The notes: generated by a model not told the origin, from the sequence alone. A DNA stretch of 64,000 nucleotides from Polyangium fumosum (GCF_005144585.1 NZ_SSMQ01000003.1:62001-126000), one strand, 5' to 3'. Positions 43,231-52,310 are shown, counted from the stretch's first letter. A program made the numbers and translations.

Positions 43231-43995
43231 TCACATGGCGAGGCCGCCGTCGACGTCGATGGTGCGACCGTTGAAATACTCGCACTCGATGACGAAACGA
43301 ACGGCGAGCCAGAGGTCCTCGGGCAAGCCGATGCGGCCGACGGGGATCGCGGCGACGAGCGCGTCTTTGGCCTTCTGGTTCATGCCCTGGGTCATGGGCG
43401 TCTCGACCATGCCCGGCGCGACACAGCCGACGCGGATGCCAAAGGGCGCGAACTCGAGGGCCCAGGTCTTGGTGTTGGTGGCGAGCGCGGACTTTGCGGC
43501 GCTGTAGTTCGACTGTCCGCGGTTTCCATGGCGCGCGATCGAGCTGATGTTGACGATGACGCCCTTCTCGCCGCTCGCCGCCATCTTGGCGACGACGTCG
43601 CGGACCATGTACGTCGCGCCCGTGAGGTTCACGTCGATGACCGCCTGCCACTGCTGGGCGGAGAGCTTCGTGATCGCGCCCGTCGTGCGGTCTTTCTTCA
43701 CGAGCAAGCCGTCGCGCAGGATGCCGGCGTTGTTGACGAGGCCGTTCAGGCCGCCCATGGCCTCGTGCGCGAAGTCGACAAACGCGGAGACCTCGGCCTC
43801 GCTGCCGACGTCGATGCGCTTCGGGTGGATCTTGCCGCGGAGCTCCTTGGCCTCCTCCGCGAGCGAGGCGAGCGCGGCCTCGTTCACGTCGCCCGCGACC
43901 ACCTGTCCGCCCGCCTCCGCGAGGCGATAGGCGTAATGACGGCCGAGGCCCGAGGCGGCGCCGGTGACGATGAACTTGGTGTCTTCGAGTCGCAT
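43231..43995 (-). CDS. Short-chain dehydrogenase/reductase
   Basis: A 254-residue classical SDR. The NAD(P) motif TGAASGLG is at 11-18, NNAG near 88-91, and the catalytic residues are Ser152 region (NISSIA), Tyr164 and Lys168 (NYSAAK). C-terminal GRTIDVDGGLAM is typical of FabG-like enzymes. Asp in VAGDVNEAA after strand 2 favours NAD over NADP. The length and features resemble hydroxyacyl-CoA or 3-oxoacyl reductases, but the substrate cannot be set. The ATG at 43995 follows GGAGGAG. It is divergent from a lipoprotein gene. Confidence 0.85.
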   Translation of the reverse strand: MRLEDTKFIVTGAASGLGRHYAYRLAEAGGQVVAGDVNEAALASLAEEAKELRGKIHPKRIDVGSEAEVSAFVDFAHEAMGGLNGLVNNAGILRDGLLVKKDRTTGAITKLSAQQWQAVIDVNLTGATYMVRDVVAKMAASGEKGVIVNISSIARHGNRGQSNYSAAKSALATNTKTWALEFAPFGIRVGCVAPGMVETPMTQGMNQKAKDALVAAIPVGRIGLPEDLWLAVRFVIECEYFNGRTIDVDGGLAM

Positions 43996-44111
43996 GGTCT
44001 CCTCCAGGAAGCGAGGGCGCGAAAGCCCTCGGATGCCGGGTGATACACGGGCAGATGGAGATCGGGAAGGCCACGCTTGCACCGGGTGGCCCCGGTGATA
44101 TTTCCCGAGCC

Positions 44112-44522
44112 ATGCTTCGCCGCGCGCTGCTCGTTTTGTGCATGGCCCTCGGCTCCGTGGCCGCATGCAACCGCGACGTGCCCGTCCCCGCCGCGTCCGA
44201 TCCCGACGGCAAGGACCTGGTGCAGGGCGCCGTCGTCGCGGCCACCGAGTCGAGCGGAGGAATCCGGCTCTACAAGATCATCCACGTCGACGACTACCCG
44301 GAGCCCGCAGGCCCCGAGTACCACATGATCGCGTACAACCCGAAGGTGCCGACGTTCCAGGACGCGGCGAACCTGTGGAAGCACAAGCGGAGCGAGGTGA
44401 CGGTCGCGATCGACCACATCTTCGTGCGGCTCGTGAGCTTCGGCAAACGCGACCACCGCGTGCTCTTCGTCGAGCCCGTGACGGACGAAGAGAGAGCGCC
44501 GTACCTGAAGGCGAAACGCTAA
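44112..44522 (+). CDS. Small lipoprotein of unknown function
   Basis: A 136-residue protein with a lipoprotein signal (RRALLVLCMALGSVAAC, Cys 20). The mature part is compact and mixed alpha/beta (VVAATESSGGIRLYKIIHVDDYP, then TVAIDHIFVRLVSFGKRDHRVLFVEPVTDEE). I recognise no family. The ATG at 44112 is chosen for the signal peptide. Its stop overlaps the sigma-factor stop on the other strand by 4 bases. Confidence 0.65.
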   Translation: MLRRALLVLCMALGSVAACNRDVPVPAASDPDGKDLVQGAVVAATESSGGIRLYKIIHVDDYPEPAGPEYHMIAYNPKVPTFQDAANLWKHKRSEVTVAIDHIFVRLVSFGKRDHRVLFVEPVTDEERAPYLKAKR

Positions 44523-45184
44523 CGCGTCCGGGCGGCGATCGCGGTCGCGAGCAACTGGATCGCCTGCGTGTGCAGGCGGCTCGCCCAGCTCTTGCTGATG
44601 CCGAGATCCGCGGCGATCTCGTCGAAGTCCTCTCCCTGGAAGTAGTGCCGCTCGACGAGCTTGCGCTCGCGCTCGGGGAGCGCGTCGATGGCGCGGCGAA
44701 GGGCGTGCGCCATCTCGGCGCGCGAGATGTGCTCCTCGGGCGTGCTCGCGCCGGAGACGAGGCCAAGCGCGAGGGCCACCGCGTGCGCTTCGAGGAGGCG
44801 ATCGAGCGCGGAGACGTGGTCGTCCTCGGAGAAACCCGCGTCGTCCGATGTGGAGGCGAGCCCGATGGAGAGGCGCTCGGCGCAGAGGAGAGCCGTGGCG
44901 CGGGCGAGGGCCCGACGAAAGCGACGCTCCCGCTTGATGCCGTCGAGGATGGCCCAGCGGACCTTGCGAGCGACGTACGTGGGGAGCGACGCGCGGGCCG
45001 GATCGAAGGTGCGCGCGGCTTCGAGCAGGCCCTCCTGGGCGCTCGCGCGCATGTCCTCGATCGGGACCACGTGCCCGAGCCTGCGCACCATCCAGCGCAG
45101 GACGTGCTCCAGCACGGGCTTGCCCTCGTTGTAATGACGCTCGATCGCGGGGTCTTCGCCGAGCGAAGCGACACGAAGGGTCAC
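44519..45184 (-). CDS. Sigma-70 family RNA polymerase sigma factor
   Basis: A 221-residue sigma factor. Region 2 (about 25-90) has LEHVLRWMVRRLGHVVPIEDMRASAQEGLLEAARTFDP with the YVARKVRWAILDGIKRERR DNA-melting helix. Region 4 (about 165-215) has ALPERERKLVERHYFQGEDFDEIAADLGISKSWASRLH. Between them is a shortened region 3, so it resembles FliA/WhiG-type alternative sigma factors rather than ECF factors. The GTG start overlaps the stop of the upstream small gene (GTGA), suggesting coupled translation. No flagellar genes are nearby. Confidence 0.88.
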   Translation of the reverse strand: MTLRVASLGEDPAIERHYNEGKPVLEHVLRWMVRRLGHVVPIEDMRASAQEGLLEAARTFDPARASLPTYVARKVRWAILDGIKRERRFRRALARATALLCAERLSIGLASTSDDAGFSEDDHVSALDRLLEAHAVALALGLVSGASTPEEHISRAEMAHALRRAIDALPERERKLVERHYFQGEDFDEIAADLGISKSWASRLHTQAIQLLATAIAARTR

Positions 45185-45492
45185 TCGTCGGCCCCGGATC
45201 CGGCTCGCCGCGAATGAATGCCGCTGGCCCGACGAACCTCGGGCGCCTCGTCGGGCCCAAAGGCGTCCCCGACAAACGCCTCGCCGCTCTGCTCGACGTG
45301 CCTCGGCGCGGCACGACGAAGGAGGCGCGCGGCGTGTTCGTCGGTCGCGAGCCTCTCGGCGAGCTCATTCCGCAGGAATTCGAGGTCTTCGCTGGCGAGG
45401 AGGCCGCGGTACGGGGCGACGGCAGCGTCGATGCGCGCCGCGACCCAGGGGTCGGCGAGGAGGGGGTGCATCGGTAAGGAAAAACCTAGCAC
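45181..45492 (-). CDS. Small hypothetical protein coupled to sigma factor
   Basis: A 103-residue protein from GTG at 45492 (96 residues from ATG at 45471), mostly helical and acidic, with PWVAARIDAAVAPYRGLLASEDLEFLRNELAERLATDEHAARLLRRA. There are no cysteines and no membrane segment. I recognise no family. It overlaps the sigma-factor start by 4 bases, a layout often seen for a sigma factor and its regulator. The order here puts it first, and an anti-sigma role is only a possibility. Confidence 0.55.
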   Translation of the reverse strand: MLGFSLPMHPLLADPWVAARIDAAVAPYRGLLASEDLEFLRNELAERLATDEHAARLLRRAAPRHVEQSGEAFVGDAFGPDEAPEVRRASGIHSRRAGSGADE

Positions 45493-45530
45493 CCGAAGGA
45501 GCGGCGAAACAAGGGGAAAGAAGGGGGCCG

Positions 45531-45550
45531 AGGTTCGATGGGACGAACCT
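45531..45550. terminator. Hairpin between two minus-strand genes
   Basis: AGGTTCG (45531-45537) and CGAACCT (45544-45550) are perfect 7-bp arms with a 6-nt loop, about 55 bases after the lipoprotein stop and 40 bases before the next gene's start. There is no clear U-tract, so termination is plausible but not certain. Confidence 0.4.
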
Positions 45551-45603
45551 GGTTGTTCCGCGGGGTTTTTCCGGGGGGCGGGGGCGAACCGGGCGCCCTC
45601 GAC

Positions 45604-46146
45604 TTACTTCGGCGGGTCTTCCCCGTTCAGACACTCGTCGAACGCCTTCACGCTCTTCGCGGCCATCGCACATTCGAGCCGCTTCCTCTCGGCCACCTTG
45701 CCGACGAGGCTCTCGATGCAGCCGTTCGCCCACGGCTCGCCCATCTTCCCGACCACCGCGTCGATGTTCTTCACGGCCTGCTCGCGCTGCTTGTCCGTGA
45801 GCCTCTTGTCGAGCCCGGCGATCTGGTCTCCGCGTTGCACCGCGACGTACTGCTTGCCGAGCTCGATGCAGTCCTTCTCCGTCAACGTGTAGTCGTTGGC
45901 GGCGCCGTCATCGGTGATCTTCTTCGCGCCGTGCGAGAGCGGCTTCGGCTCGGGCTCCGCCGCGACCGCCCCGGTGTCCTGCGGCTCGCTCGCCCCGTCG
46001 TCCGGGGCAGAGTCGTTCTGGTGCGTGGCGTCTTCGGGCGGCGGCGTGGAGGCGCCGCAGCCGAGGGCCCCGAGCGAGAGGAGCGTGACGAACGTCGTGG
46101 CGGGGACGTTCGCGGCGAGCGTGGACAGCAGGGAACGGCCGTTCAT
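45604..46146 (-). CDS. Lipoprotein of unknown function
   Basis: A 180-residue protein with signal peptide and lipobox LGALGC (Cys 32), an acidic Pro/Asp/Ser linker, then a helical domain with conserved-looking Cys residues (KDCIELGKQYVAVQRGD, ANGCIESLVG, LECAMAAKS, FDECLNG). The four Cys may form two disulfides. Several myxobacterial proteins have this DUF-like four-Cys helical layout, but I cannot name the family. It diverges from ftsH. Confidence 0.65.
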   Translation of the reverse strand: MNGRSLLSTLAANVPATTFVTLLSLGALGCGASTPPPEDATHQNDSAPDDGASEPQDTGAVAAEPEPKPLSHGAKKITDDGAANDYTLTEKDCIELGKQYVAVQRGDQIAGLDKRLTDKQREQAVKNIDAVVGKMGEPWANGCIESLVGKVAERKRLECAMAAKSVKAFDECLNGEDPPK

Positions 46147-46281
46147 GGACCGGGAAGCGTACGCCTGCTCCTTTTGGGCTGTCCATCCTCGCCGGTACGC
46201 CGGTGCACGGCCCGAGGTCGCTTCCCGGGGGGATCGCCGTTGGCAAAGCGTGTGCAGGCAGGTCGCACGGGGCGGAGACCA

Positions 46282-48165
46282 ATGCGATCGTTCTGGGTTT
46301 ACATCCTGCTCGTCGTGGGTGCGGTGCTCCTGCTCGGCTCGCTCGAGGGGAGCGAAGAGCGAATTCCTTACGCTCGGTTCCGGGACATGGCCGAGCAAGG
46401 CGTGCTCACCGAGGTGCAGATCAAAGGGGATACGTACATCGGGCGCACGGCGCCGAACGCGCCCGTCGGCACGTCGCAGACGTTCCGGACCGGCCGTATC
46501 GAGGGAGCCGAGACAGCCCTGCTCGCGACGCTCGACGCGAAGGACGTCCCGTACACCCGGGTCTCCGACGGCGGGCCGTCGCTGTCGATGATGCTGCTCT
46601 GGGCGCTCCCGCTCGTAGGCGTGCTCCTGCTCGTGGGCTCGATGTCGCGCAAAGCACCAACGCCGAACATCACGAACCCTGCGCTGAACTTCGGCAAACA
46701 CAAGGCGCGGCTCTACGTGGACAAGGGCGCGCCGATCACGTTCCGCGACGTGGCCGGCAGCCACGAGGCGAAAGCGGAGCTCACCGAGATCGTCGAGTTC
46801 CTGAAGGCGCCGGAGCGATACCGCAGGCTCGGCGGGCGGATCCCGAAGGGGTGCTTGCTCGTGGGGCCGCCCGGGACAGGCAAGACGTTGCTCGCGCGGG
46901 CCGTGGCCGGCGAGGCGAACGTGCCGTTCTTCAGCATCTGCGGCTCGGAGTTCGTCGAGATGTTCGTCGGCGTGGGCGCGGCGCGTGTGCGCGACCTGTT
47001 CACGCAGGCGCGCGAGAAGCCGGCCGCGATCCTGTTCGTCGACGAGCTCGACGCCGTCGGGAAGGCGCGCGGCGCAGCCGGGCCGATCGGCGGCAACGAC
47101 GAGCGCGAGCAGACGCTGAACCAGCTCCTCACGGAGATGGACGGCTTCGACGGCGCGACGGGGCTCGTGGTGATCGCCGCGACGAACCGCCCCGAGATCC
47201 TCGACCCGGCGCTCACGCGCGCGGGGCGCTTCGATCGGCGCGTGTACGTCGATCGGCCGGACCTGCGGGAGCGGCGCGAGATCCTGGAGGTGCACGCGCG
47301 AAGGGTGCTGCTCGGGCCGGACGTGAACCTCGACGACATGGCCGCGCAGACGACGGGGCTCGTGGGCGCGGATCTCGCGAACCTGCTGAACGAGTCGGCG
47401 CTGCTGGCGGCGCGCAGGCACGCGACCGCAGTGAGCAAGCTGGATCTCGACGAGGCGATCGAGCGGGTCATCGCGGGGCTGGAGCGCAAGAGCCGAAGGC
47501 TCGGGGCGCACGAGCGGGTGGTCGTGGCGTACCACGAGGCGGGGCACGCGATCGCAGCGGAGCTCTTGCCGACGCAGGATCCGGTGCGGAAGGTGTCGAT
47601 CGTGCCGCGTGGGATCGGCGCGCTCGGCTACACGCTGCAGAAGCCGCGCGAGGACCGGTACCTGATGAGCCGGCAGGAGATCCTCGATCGGCTCGTGGTG
47701 CTGCTCGGCGGGCGCGTGGCGGAGCAGCGGACGTTCGGCGACGCGTCGACGGGCGCGCAGGACGATCTCGTGAACGCGACGGACATCGCGCGGCGCATGG
47801 TGCGCGAGCTCGGGATGGGCGGCTCGGCGCTGGGGCTCGCGTCGTTCGATCCACGGCGAAGCGTGACGTTCGAGCGCGGCGGCTACGACTACAGCGAGGA
47901 GACGGCGCGTGTCGTGGACGCCGAAGTGGGGCGGCTGCTGGCAGACGCAGAGGCGCGGACGAAGTCGCTCATCAACGAGCACTTCGACGCGCTCGAGCGG
48001 ATCGCGCGGCGGCTCTTGGATGTGGAGACGTTGTCCGGCGAGGAGGTGCGCGCGCTGCTCCACACGCCGTCGGCGGAGAAGCCGAAGGCGGAGGCGGAGA
48101 ACGTCGACGTGTCGATCGAGGACGTGCCGACGAGCGAGGCGAGGCCGCGGGCGGCTTGTCGGTAG
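46282..48165 (+). CDS. ftsH: ATP-dependent zinc metalloprotease FtsH
   Basis: A 627-residue membrane-anchored AAA+ protease. Two membrane helices (about 5-20 and 103-120) flank a periplasmic segment. Walker A GPPGTGKT is at 195-202, Walker [12 protein letters not shown] near 250-260, and the SRH region is [21 protein letters not shown]. The zinc site HEAGH is at 418-422 with a downstream [14 protein letters not shown] carrying the third ligand. It degrades membrane proteins and short-lived regulators. The ATG at 46282 has GGGGCGGAG upstream. A much longer open frame upstream is not coding. Confidence 0.95.
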   Translation: MRSFWVYILLVVGAVLLLGSLEGSEERIPYARFRDMAEQGVLTEVQIKGDTYIGRTAPNAPVGTSQTFRTGRIEGAETALLATLDAKDVPYTRVSDGGPSLSMMLLWALPLVGVLLLVGSMSRKAPTPNITNPALNFGKHKARLYVDKGAPITFRDVAGSHEAKAELTEIVEFLKAPERYRRLGGRIPKGCLLVGPPGTGKTLLARAVAGEANVPFFSICGSEFVEMFVGVGAARVRDLFTQAREKPAAILFVDELDAVGKARGAAGPIGGNDEREQTLNQLLTEMDGFDGATGLVVIAATNRPEILDPALTRAGRFDRRVYVDRPDLRERREILEVHARRVLLGPDVNLDDMAAQTTGLVGADLANLLNESALLAARRHATAVSKLDLDEAIERVIAGLERKSRRLGAHERVVVAYHEAGHAIAAELLPTQDPVRKVSIVPRGIGALGYTLQKPREDRYLMSRQEILDRLVVLLGGRVAEQRTFGDASTGAQDDLVNATDIARRMVRELGMGGSALGLASFDPRRSVTFERGGYDYSEETARVVDAEVGRLLADAEARTKSLINEHFDALERIARRLLDVETLSGEEVRALLHTPSAEKPKAEAENVDVSIEDVPTSEARPRAACR

Positions 48166-48185
48166 GTTAGGAGGGATCAGGACGC

Positions 48186-48211
48186 GGGCGCGGAGATCGT
48201 GTCCCGCGCCC
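48186..48211. terminator. Bidirectional hairpin between ftsH and lepB
   Basis: GGGCGCGG (48186-48193) and CCGCGCCC (48204-48211) form a perfect 8-bp stem with a 10-nt loop in the 53-bp gap between two convergent genes. It lacks a U-tract, but position and strength suggest it ends transcription from both sides. Confidence 0.55.
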
Positions 48212-48218
48212 CCGCCCC

Positions 48219-48899
48219 TCACTGAATCGCGCGAAACACCCGCTCGAAATCGAGCCCTTCTCCCCGGAACATCACCCCGAGCACCTGCCCTCGCACGAGC
48301 GTGTTCGGCACCGTGCCCATCACCCGGCTGTCGAGCGACGCGGGCCGGTTGTCGCCCATCACGAAGAGATGATCCCGCGGCACCACCGCGGGGCCGAAGT
48401 CCTCGAAGTCGCGACCTCCCGACTCATGCGCGAGGCCGCCGAGGTGCTCCAAGAACCGCCCGTCCGCGAGCCTCTCGATGCGCTGCGGACGACCGTCGAT
48501 GTAGAGGATCCCCCGCTTCATCGCGACCGATTGTCCCTCCGTCGCGACCACGCGCTTGACCAGCGGGATCGCGCCGCCGCGTGGATCCGCGAAGACCACG
48601 ACGTCGCCGGGACGCGGGCTCCTGTGATGGAAGAGCCACGCGTCGGTGAAGGGCACGCGCAAGCCGTAGGCGGCTTTTGCCACGAAGATGCGATCGCCGG
48701 GCTCGATCGTCGGCCACATCGAGCCCGTGGGCACGTGGTATTGATCGGCGAGCGAGGCGCGCGCCGCCGTCAGCACGAAGACGAGCGCGACAAACTTGAG
48801 GGTCCGCTTGAAGAGGGCCGCGAGCAGGCGCTTGCGTCGCGACGCGACGGGCGGCGTTGCCTCTTCGGAAAGCGTCAGGGAAGGCTCGAACGAGGCCAT
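48219..48899 (-). CDS. lepB: Signal peptidase I
   Basis: A 226-residue type I signal peptidase. A membrane helix (about 31-50) is followed by the catalytic Ser60 (PTGSMWPTIEPGD) and Lys115 (LVKRVVATEG), plus box D GDVVVFADP and box E VMGDNRPASLDSR. It cleaves secretory signal peptides at the outer face of the inner membrane. It has only one membrane helix, unlike E. coli LepB with two. The ATG at 48899 is favoured over upstream in-frame starts. lepB is 49 bp from the divergent aroE. Confidence 0.93.
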   Translation of the reverse strand: MASFEPSLTLSEEATPPVASRRKRLLAALFKRTLKFVALVFVLTAARASLADQYHVPTGSMWPTIEPGDRIFVAKAAYGLRVPFTDAWLFHHRSPRPGDVVVFADPRGGAIPLVKRVVATEGQSVAMKRGILYIDGRPQRIERLADGRFLEHLGGLAHESGGRDFEDFGPAVVPRDHLFVMGDNRPASLDSRVMGTVPNTLVRGQVLGVMFRGEGLDFERVFRAIQ

Positions 48900-48948
48900 C
48901 GCGTGATGCTCGGTAGCATCACGGTCGAGGTCGATCCAGCCTGCGGAC

Positions 48949-49782
48949 ATGACGAACGCCCACGCCTCCGCGGCGAAGCTCACGTTGTGTGGATCGATTT
49001 CGCTTTATCCAGTTTCGCTCGGCGCAGCGATGCACCTCGCGGGCTACCGCGCGCTCGGCTTGCCGTTCACGTACGTGCCGTTTCGCGTGACCGATCTCGG
49101 CGGCGCGATCACGGGCATGCGCGCGCTCGGGATCCACGGGCTCGGCGTGTCGATGCCGTACAAGCAGCAGATCCTTCCACTGCTCGACGGGATCGATCCG
49201 CTCGCCGCGAAGATCGGCGCGGTGAACACGGTCGTGCAGGAGGACGGGCGGCTCCTCGGGTACAACACCGACTGCGTGGGCGCGGTGCGCGCGATCGAGG
49301 AGATCGCGCCGGTGAAGGGCGCACGCGCGCTCGTGCTCGGGGCCGGCGGGGCCGGGCGCGCGGTTGCGCACGGGCTCGCGGACGCGGGCGCGGAGGTTGT
49401 CGTGACGAACCGAAGCCTCGACAAGGCCGAGGCGCTCGCGGCCGAGATCGGGGGACGCGCGGCCGGCGTGGAGGAGGCGCGGAACGCGGGGCGCTACGAC
49501 GTCGTCGTGAACGCGACGTCCGTGGGCATGGGGGAGATCGCGGCGGAGAGCCCCGTGCCGGAAGAGGCGATCCCCGCGGGGCTGCTCGTGATGGACATCG
49601 TGTACAAGCCGATCGAGACGGCGCTCGTCCGCGCGGCGACGCGGCGAGGCGCGCGCGTGATCCACGGCGGGCGCATGCTGCTGCACCAGGCGGCGCGGCA
49701 GTTCGAGCTCTACACGGGCGAGCGGGCCCCGCTCGACGCCATGGATGCCGCGCTGCGGGAGCAGATCGCCAAGCTCGGGTGA
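48949..49782 (+). CDS. aroE: Shikimate dehydrogenase AroE-like
   Basis: A 277-residue enzyme that reduces 3-dehydroshikimate with NADPH. Lys72 (VSMPYKQQ), Asn93 (AVNTV) and Asp108 (YNTDCVGA) are in place, and the dinucleotide loop is GAGGAGRA (131-138). The N-terminal substrate loop differs from the family: it reads GSISLYPVSLGAAMH instead of the usual GxPxxHSxSPxxH. The Ser pair that binds the shikimate carboxylate is thus altered, and it may be a related quinate/shikimate or aminoshikimate-type enzyme. Confidence 0.85.
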   Translation: MTNAHASAAKLTLCGSISLYPVSLGAAMHLAGYRALGLPFTYVPFRVTDLGGAITGMRALGIHGLGVSMPYKQQILPLLDGIDPLAAKIGAVNTVVQEDGRLLGYNTDCVGAVRAIEEIAPVKGARALVLGAGGAGRAVAHGLADAGAEVVVTNRSLDKAEALAAEIGGRAAGVEEARNAGRYDVVVNATSVGMGEIAAESPVPEEAIPAGLLVMDIVYKPIETALVRAATRRGARVIHGGRMLLHQAARQFELYTGERAPLDAMDAALREQIAKLG

Positions 49783-49833
49783 TCGCGGCCCGAGCTCGCC
49801 CGTTTTGTTTGCAGAGCATCGTCGTCTGCCGGC

Positions 49834-51084
49834 ATGCTCCGCGCCGTGGATCGCCGGGCCCAGTTGATTCCGCTGCTCGCCGTCGTGGCCCTCGGATGCA
49901 GCAGCGAGGCGTCCCCCGCACCCGCGCCCACCTCGACGAACGTCGCGGCAGCCGCTCCCGCAGCCGCTTCCGCTTCCGCTTCCGCTTCCGCTTCCGCAGC
50001 CGCTTCCGCAGCCGCTTCCGCTTCCGCTCCCGCTCCCGAGCCTCCGCCCGAGGGCATGATCGCCCTCCCGCCGGCCGTCTACCTCATGGGCTCGCGCGCG
50101 ACCGAAGGGTTGCCCGAGGAGCGGCCGATGCACGAGGTCGTCCTCGCCGGCTTCTACCTCGACAGCACCGAGGTCACCGTCGCCGCCTACCGCGCCTGCA
50201 TCGCCGCCGGCACTTGCACCCCTTCGCACACCGGCGAGGCCTTCTGCCCCCGAGACGCCGAAGGCCACGCCGATCACCCCATCAGTTGCATCGACTTCCA
50301 CCAAGCCGAGGCCTACTGCGCCTTCGCCAAGAAGCGCCTGCCCACCGAGCGCGAGTGGGAGTACGCCGCCCGCGCCGGCAACGAGCACCGCAAGTTCTCC
50401 TGGGGCGACGACCCGCCCGACGAAAAACACGCCTGCTACGACCACCCCGGCACCTGCCCCGTCCGCTCCTTCCCTGCCGGCGCCTTCGGCCTCTACGATA
50501 TGTCGGGCAATGTGTGGGAGTGGACGTCCACCGTCTACGGCCCCTACCCGGACGAGGCCACCACCGGCACGCACCGCGTCTACCGCGGCGGGAGCTGGAG
50601 CCGCCGGTTCCCCAAATGGCTCCGCACGGCCCTGCGCAATCGTTACGAGCCGCACAAGTGGAGCGCTTCCCTCGGCGTGCGTTGCGCGAAGTCGCAAACC
50701 CCCCTCACCTGCCCTCCCGAGACCGAGGCCCGCGGCGATGCCTGCGTCCGTGTGAAGGGCGATCCCCTGTGCGAGCCCGGTTTCTCGTGGAATGGCAGAG
50801 CTTGCTCCCTCGGCGGCGTGGCCCTGCCCGCTCCCGCCGAGGGCGCCCCGCCCCCCGCCGCCACGGCCGCCACCGCCGAACCCCTCGCCGCCGAGCCCGC
50901 ACCCGTGCGTCGCAGCCGCACGCCACGATTCGACGACGATTGCAAGGCGTATTACGCTGGACGCCCTGCCGCCTATCGGTACGAGGGAGGCACGTTTTAC
51001 AGCCGGAACCCGGTCATCGCGGGCGACGGCTGCACGAAACGGGATATGGGAGAGAGCTGGACGAGCGCATGCTGTCCGGGCTAA
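49834..51084 (+). CDS. Formylglycine-generating-enzyme-like (SUMF1) lipoprotein
   Basis: A 416-residue protein with a lipobox VALGC (Cys 22), an Ala/Ser linker (about 40-68) and an FGE-sulfatase domain (about 75-285): PPAVYLMGSRATEGLPEERP, FYLDSTEVTVAAYRACI, HPISCIDFHQAEAYCAF, KRLPTEREWEYAARAG, FGLYDMSGNVWEWTST, YRGGSW. The copper-binding cysteine pair of true FGE was not recognised, so it is probably a non-enzymatic or C-type-lectin-like member. The C-terminal 130 residues are Cys-containing and unrelated. It follows aroE by 51 bp. Confidence 0.8.
   Translation: MLRAVDRRAQLIPLLAVVALGCSSEASPAPAPTSTNVAAAAPAAASASASASASAAASAAASASAPAPEPPPEGMIALPPAVYLMGSRATEGLPEERPMHEVVLAGFYLDSTEVTVAAYRACIAAGTCTPSHTGEAFCPRDAEGHADHPISCIDFHQAEAYCAFAKKRLPTEREWEYAARAGNEHRKFSWGDDPPDEKHACYDHPGTCPVRSFPAGAFGLYDMSGNVWEWTSTVYGPYPDEATTGTHRVYRGGSWSRRFPKWLRTALRNRYEPHKWSASLGVRCAKSQTPLTCPPETEARGDACVRVKGDPLCEPGFSWNGRACSLGGVALPAPAEGAPPPAATAATAEPLAAEPAPVRRSRTPRFDDDCKAYYAGRPAAYRYEGGTFYSRNPVIAGDGCTKRDMGESWTSACCPG
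49966..50037 (+). repeat. Hexanucleotide microsatellite coding an Ala-Ser linker
   Basis: Twelve consecutive hexamers, mostly GCTTCC with GCAGCC and GCTCCC variants, encode Ala-Ser, Ala-Ala and Ala-Pro pairs right after the lipid anchor. The hexamer keeps the frame, so slippage would change only linker length. Confidence 0.9.
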
Positions 51085-51240
51085 CGCATCCCTGAGCGGC
51101 TCGGATTCCACGGGGCCACGGGCGCTCGCTCGCCGTCCCTGGTGGCCCAAGGCCGCTCGCCCATCTAGGCTGTCCGCCTCTGGGGGACCCGCTGCGCTCG
51201 GACGAGCCGAGCCACCGCGCCCCAAGGCCTCTGTTTTCCC

Positions 51241-52272
51241 ATGCTGCCCTACGAGATTCGCGCCGCCACCCTCGGTGATGAGGAGCAAATGCTCCGCGTC
51301 GCGCGACACCTCAACTCGGTCAACCTGCCGCACGATCGGGACGAGATTCACGAGATCGTGAGCCTCTCCCACAAGAGCTTCACCGGCGAGATCAAGGACC
51401 CGCGCCTCCGGCAGTACGTCTTCGTGCTCGTCGACCGCGCGAAGGAGCACATCGTCGGCACCTCGATGATCATCGCGCAGCTCGGCCGGCGGGGCGCGCC
51501 GTACATCTACTTCGACGTGCTCGACGAGGAGCGCTACTCGGCCACGATCGACCGGCACTTCCACCACACGCTCCTGCGCATCGGCTACTCGTACGACGGC
51601 CCGACCGAGATCGGCGGCCTCGTGATCATGCCCGAGTACCGCCGCGCCAGCGACCGGCTCGGCACGGCCATCTCCTACGTCCGGTTCCTCTACCTCGCCG
51701 CCCACCGCGATCTCTTCCAGCAGGAGGTCCTCGCCGAGCTCATGCCTCCGCTCGAACCCGACGGCACGAGCCACCTGTGGGAGGCCCTCGGCCGCCGCTT
51801 CACCGCCCTCTCGTATGGCGAAGCCGACCGGCTCTCGAAGAAGAACAAAGAGTTCATCAAGGGCCTCTTCCCCGAGGGCGCGATCCACGCGACCCTCATG
51901 CCCGAGGACGCGCAGAAGGTCATCGGCAAGACGGGCTTGCAGACCCGCGGCGTCGAAAAACTCCTGCGCCGCATCGGCTTCCGCTACGCCCACCGCGTCG
52001 ACCCCTTCGACGGCGGCCCGCACTACACGGCGCGGATGGACGAAATCAGCCTGATCGCCGACACGAAGCGCACCCGCGCCGATCGCCCCTTCTCCCCGAC
52101 CGCCGGCGACCGCAAAGGCATCCTCGCCATCGAGATGCCCGAGCCGCCCTTCTTCCGCGCCGTCCTCGGCAACCTGCGCGAGGGCCCCCGCGGCGTCGCC
52201 GTCGACGACGAGGCCTGGGAGTCGCTCAACCTGCACCACTCGAGCCCGCTCATCGTGCTCCCGATCGAGTGA
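51241..52272 (+). CDS. AstA-like arginine/ornithine N-succinyltransferase family protein
   Basis: A 343-residue acyltransferase. YEIRAATLGDEEQMLRVARH at the start, then YVFVLVDRAKEHIVGTSMI, EIGGLVIMPEYRR, LGTAISYVRFLYLAAHRDLF, VLAELMPPLEPDGTSHLWEALGRRFTALSY and AIHATLMPEDAQKVIGKTGLQTRG match the AstA pattern, whose E. coli member starts arginine catabolism with succinyl-CoA. No astB, astC, astD or astE genes are nearby, so the actual acyl donor or acceptor may differ. The ATG at 51241 is preceded by a T-rich stretch with no obvious ribosome site. Confidence 0.75.
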   Translation: MLPYEIRAATLGDEEQMLRVARHLNSVNLPHDRDEIHEIVSLSHKSFTGEIKDPRLRQYVFVLVDRAKEHIVGTSMIIAQLGRRGAPYIYFDVLDEERYSATIDRHFHHTLLRIGYSYDGPTEIGGLVIMPEYRRASDRLGTAISYVRFLYLAAHRDLFQQEVLAELMPPLEPDGTSHLWEALGRRFTALSYGEADRLSKKNKEFIKGLFPEGAIHATLMPEDAQKVIGKTGLQTRGVEKLLRRIGFRYAHRVDPFDGGPHYTARMDEISLIADTKRTRADRPFSPTAGDRKGILAIEMPEPPFFRAVLGNLREGPRGVAVDDEAWESLNLHHSSPLIVLPIE

Positions 52273-52276
52273 CGCC

Positions 52277-52298
52277 ACGGCTCGGCATGCCGAGCCGT
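52277..52298 (+). terminator. Perfect palindromic hairpin after AstA-like gene
   Basis: ACGGCTCGGCA and TGCCGAGCCGT are continuous perfect arms (22 bp in all) starting 5 bases after the stop. There is no U-tract, but position and strength fit a transcript end that separates this gene from the GMC gene. Confidence 0.5.
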
Positions 52299-52310
52299 CG
52301 TGCTCGCTCC

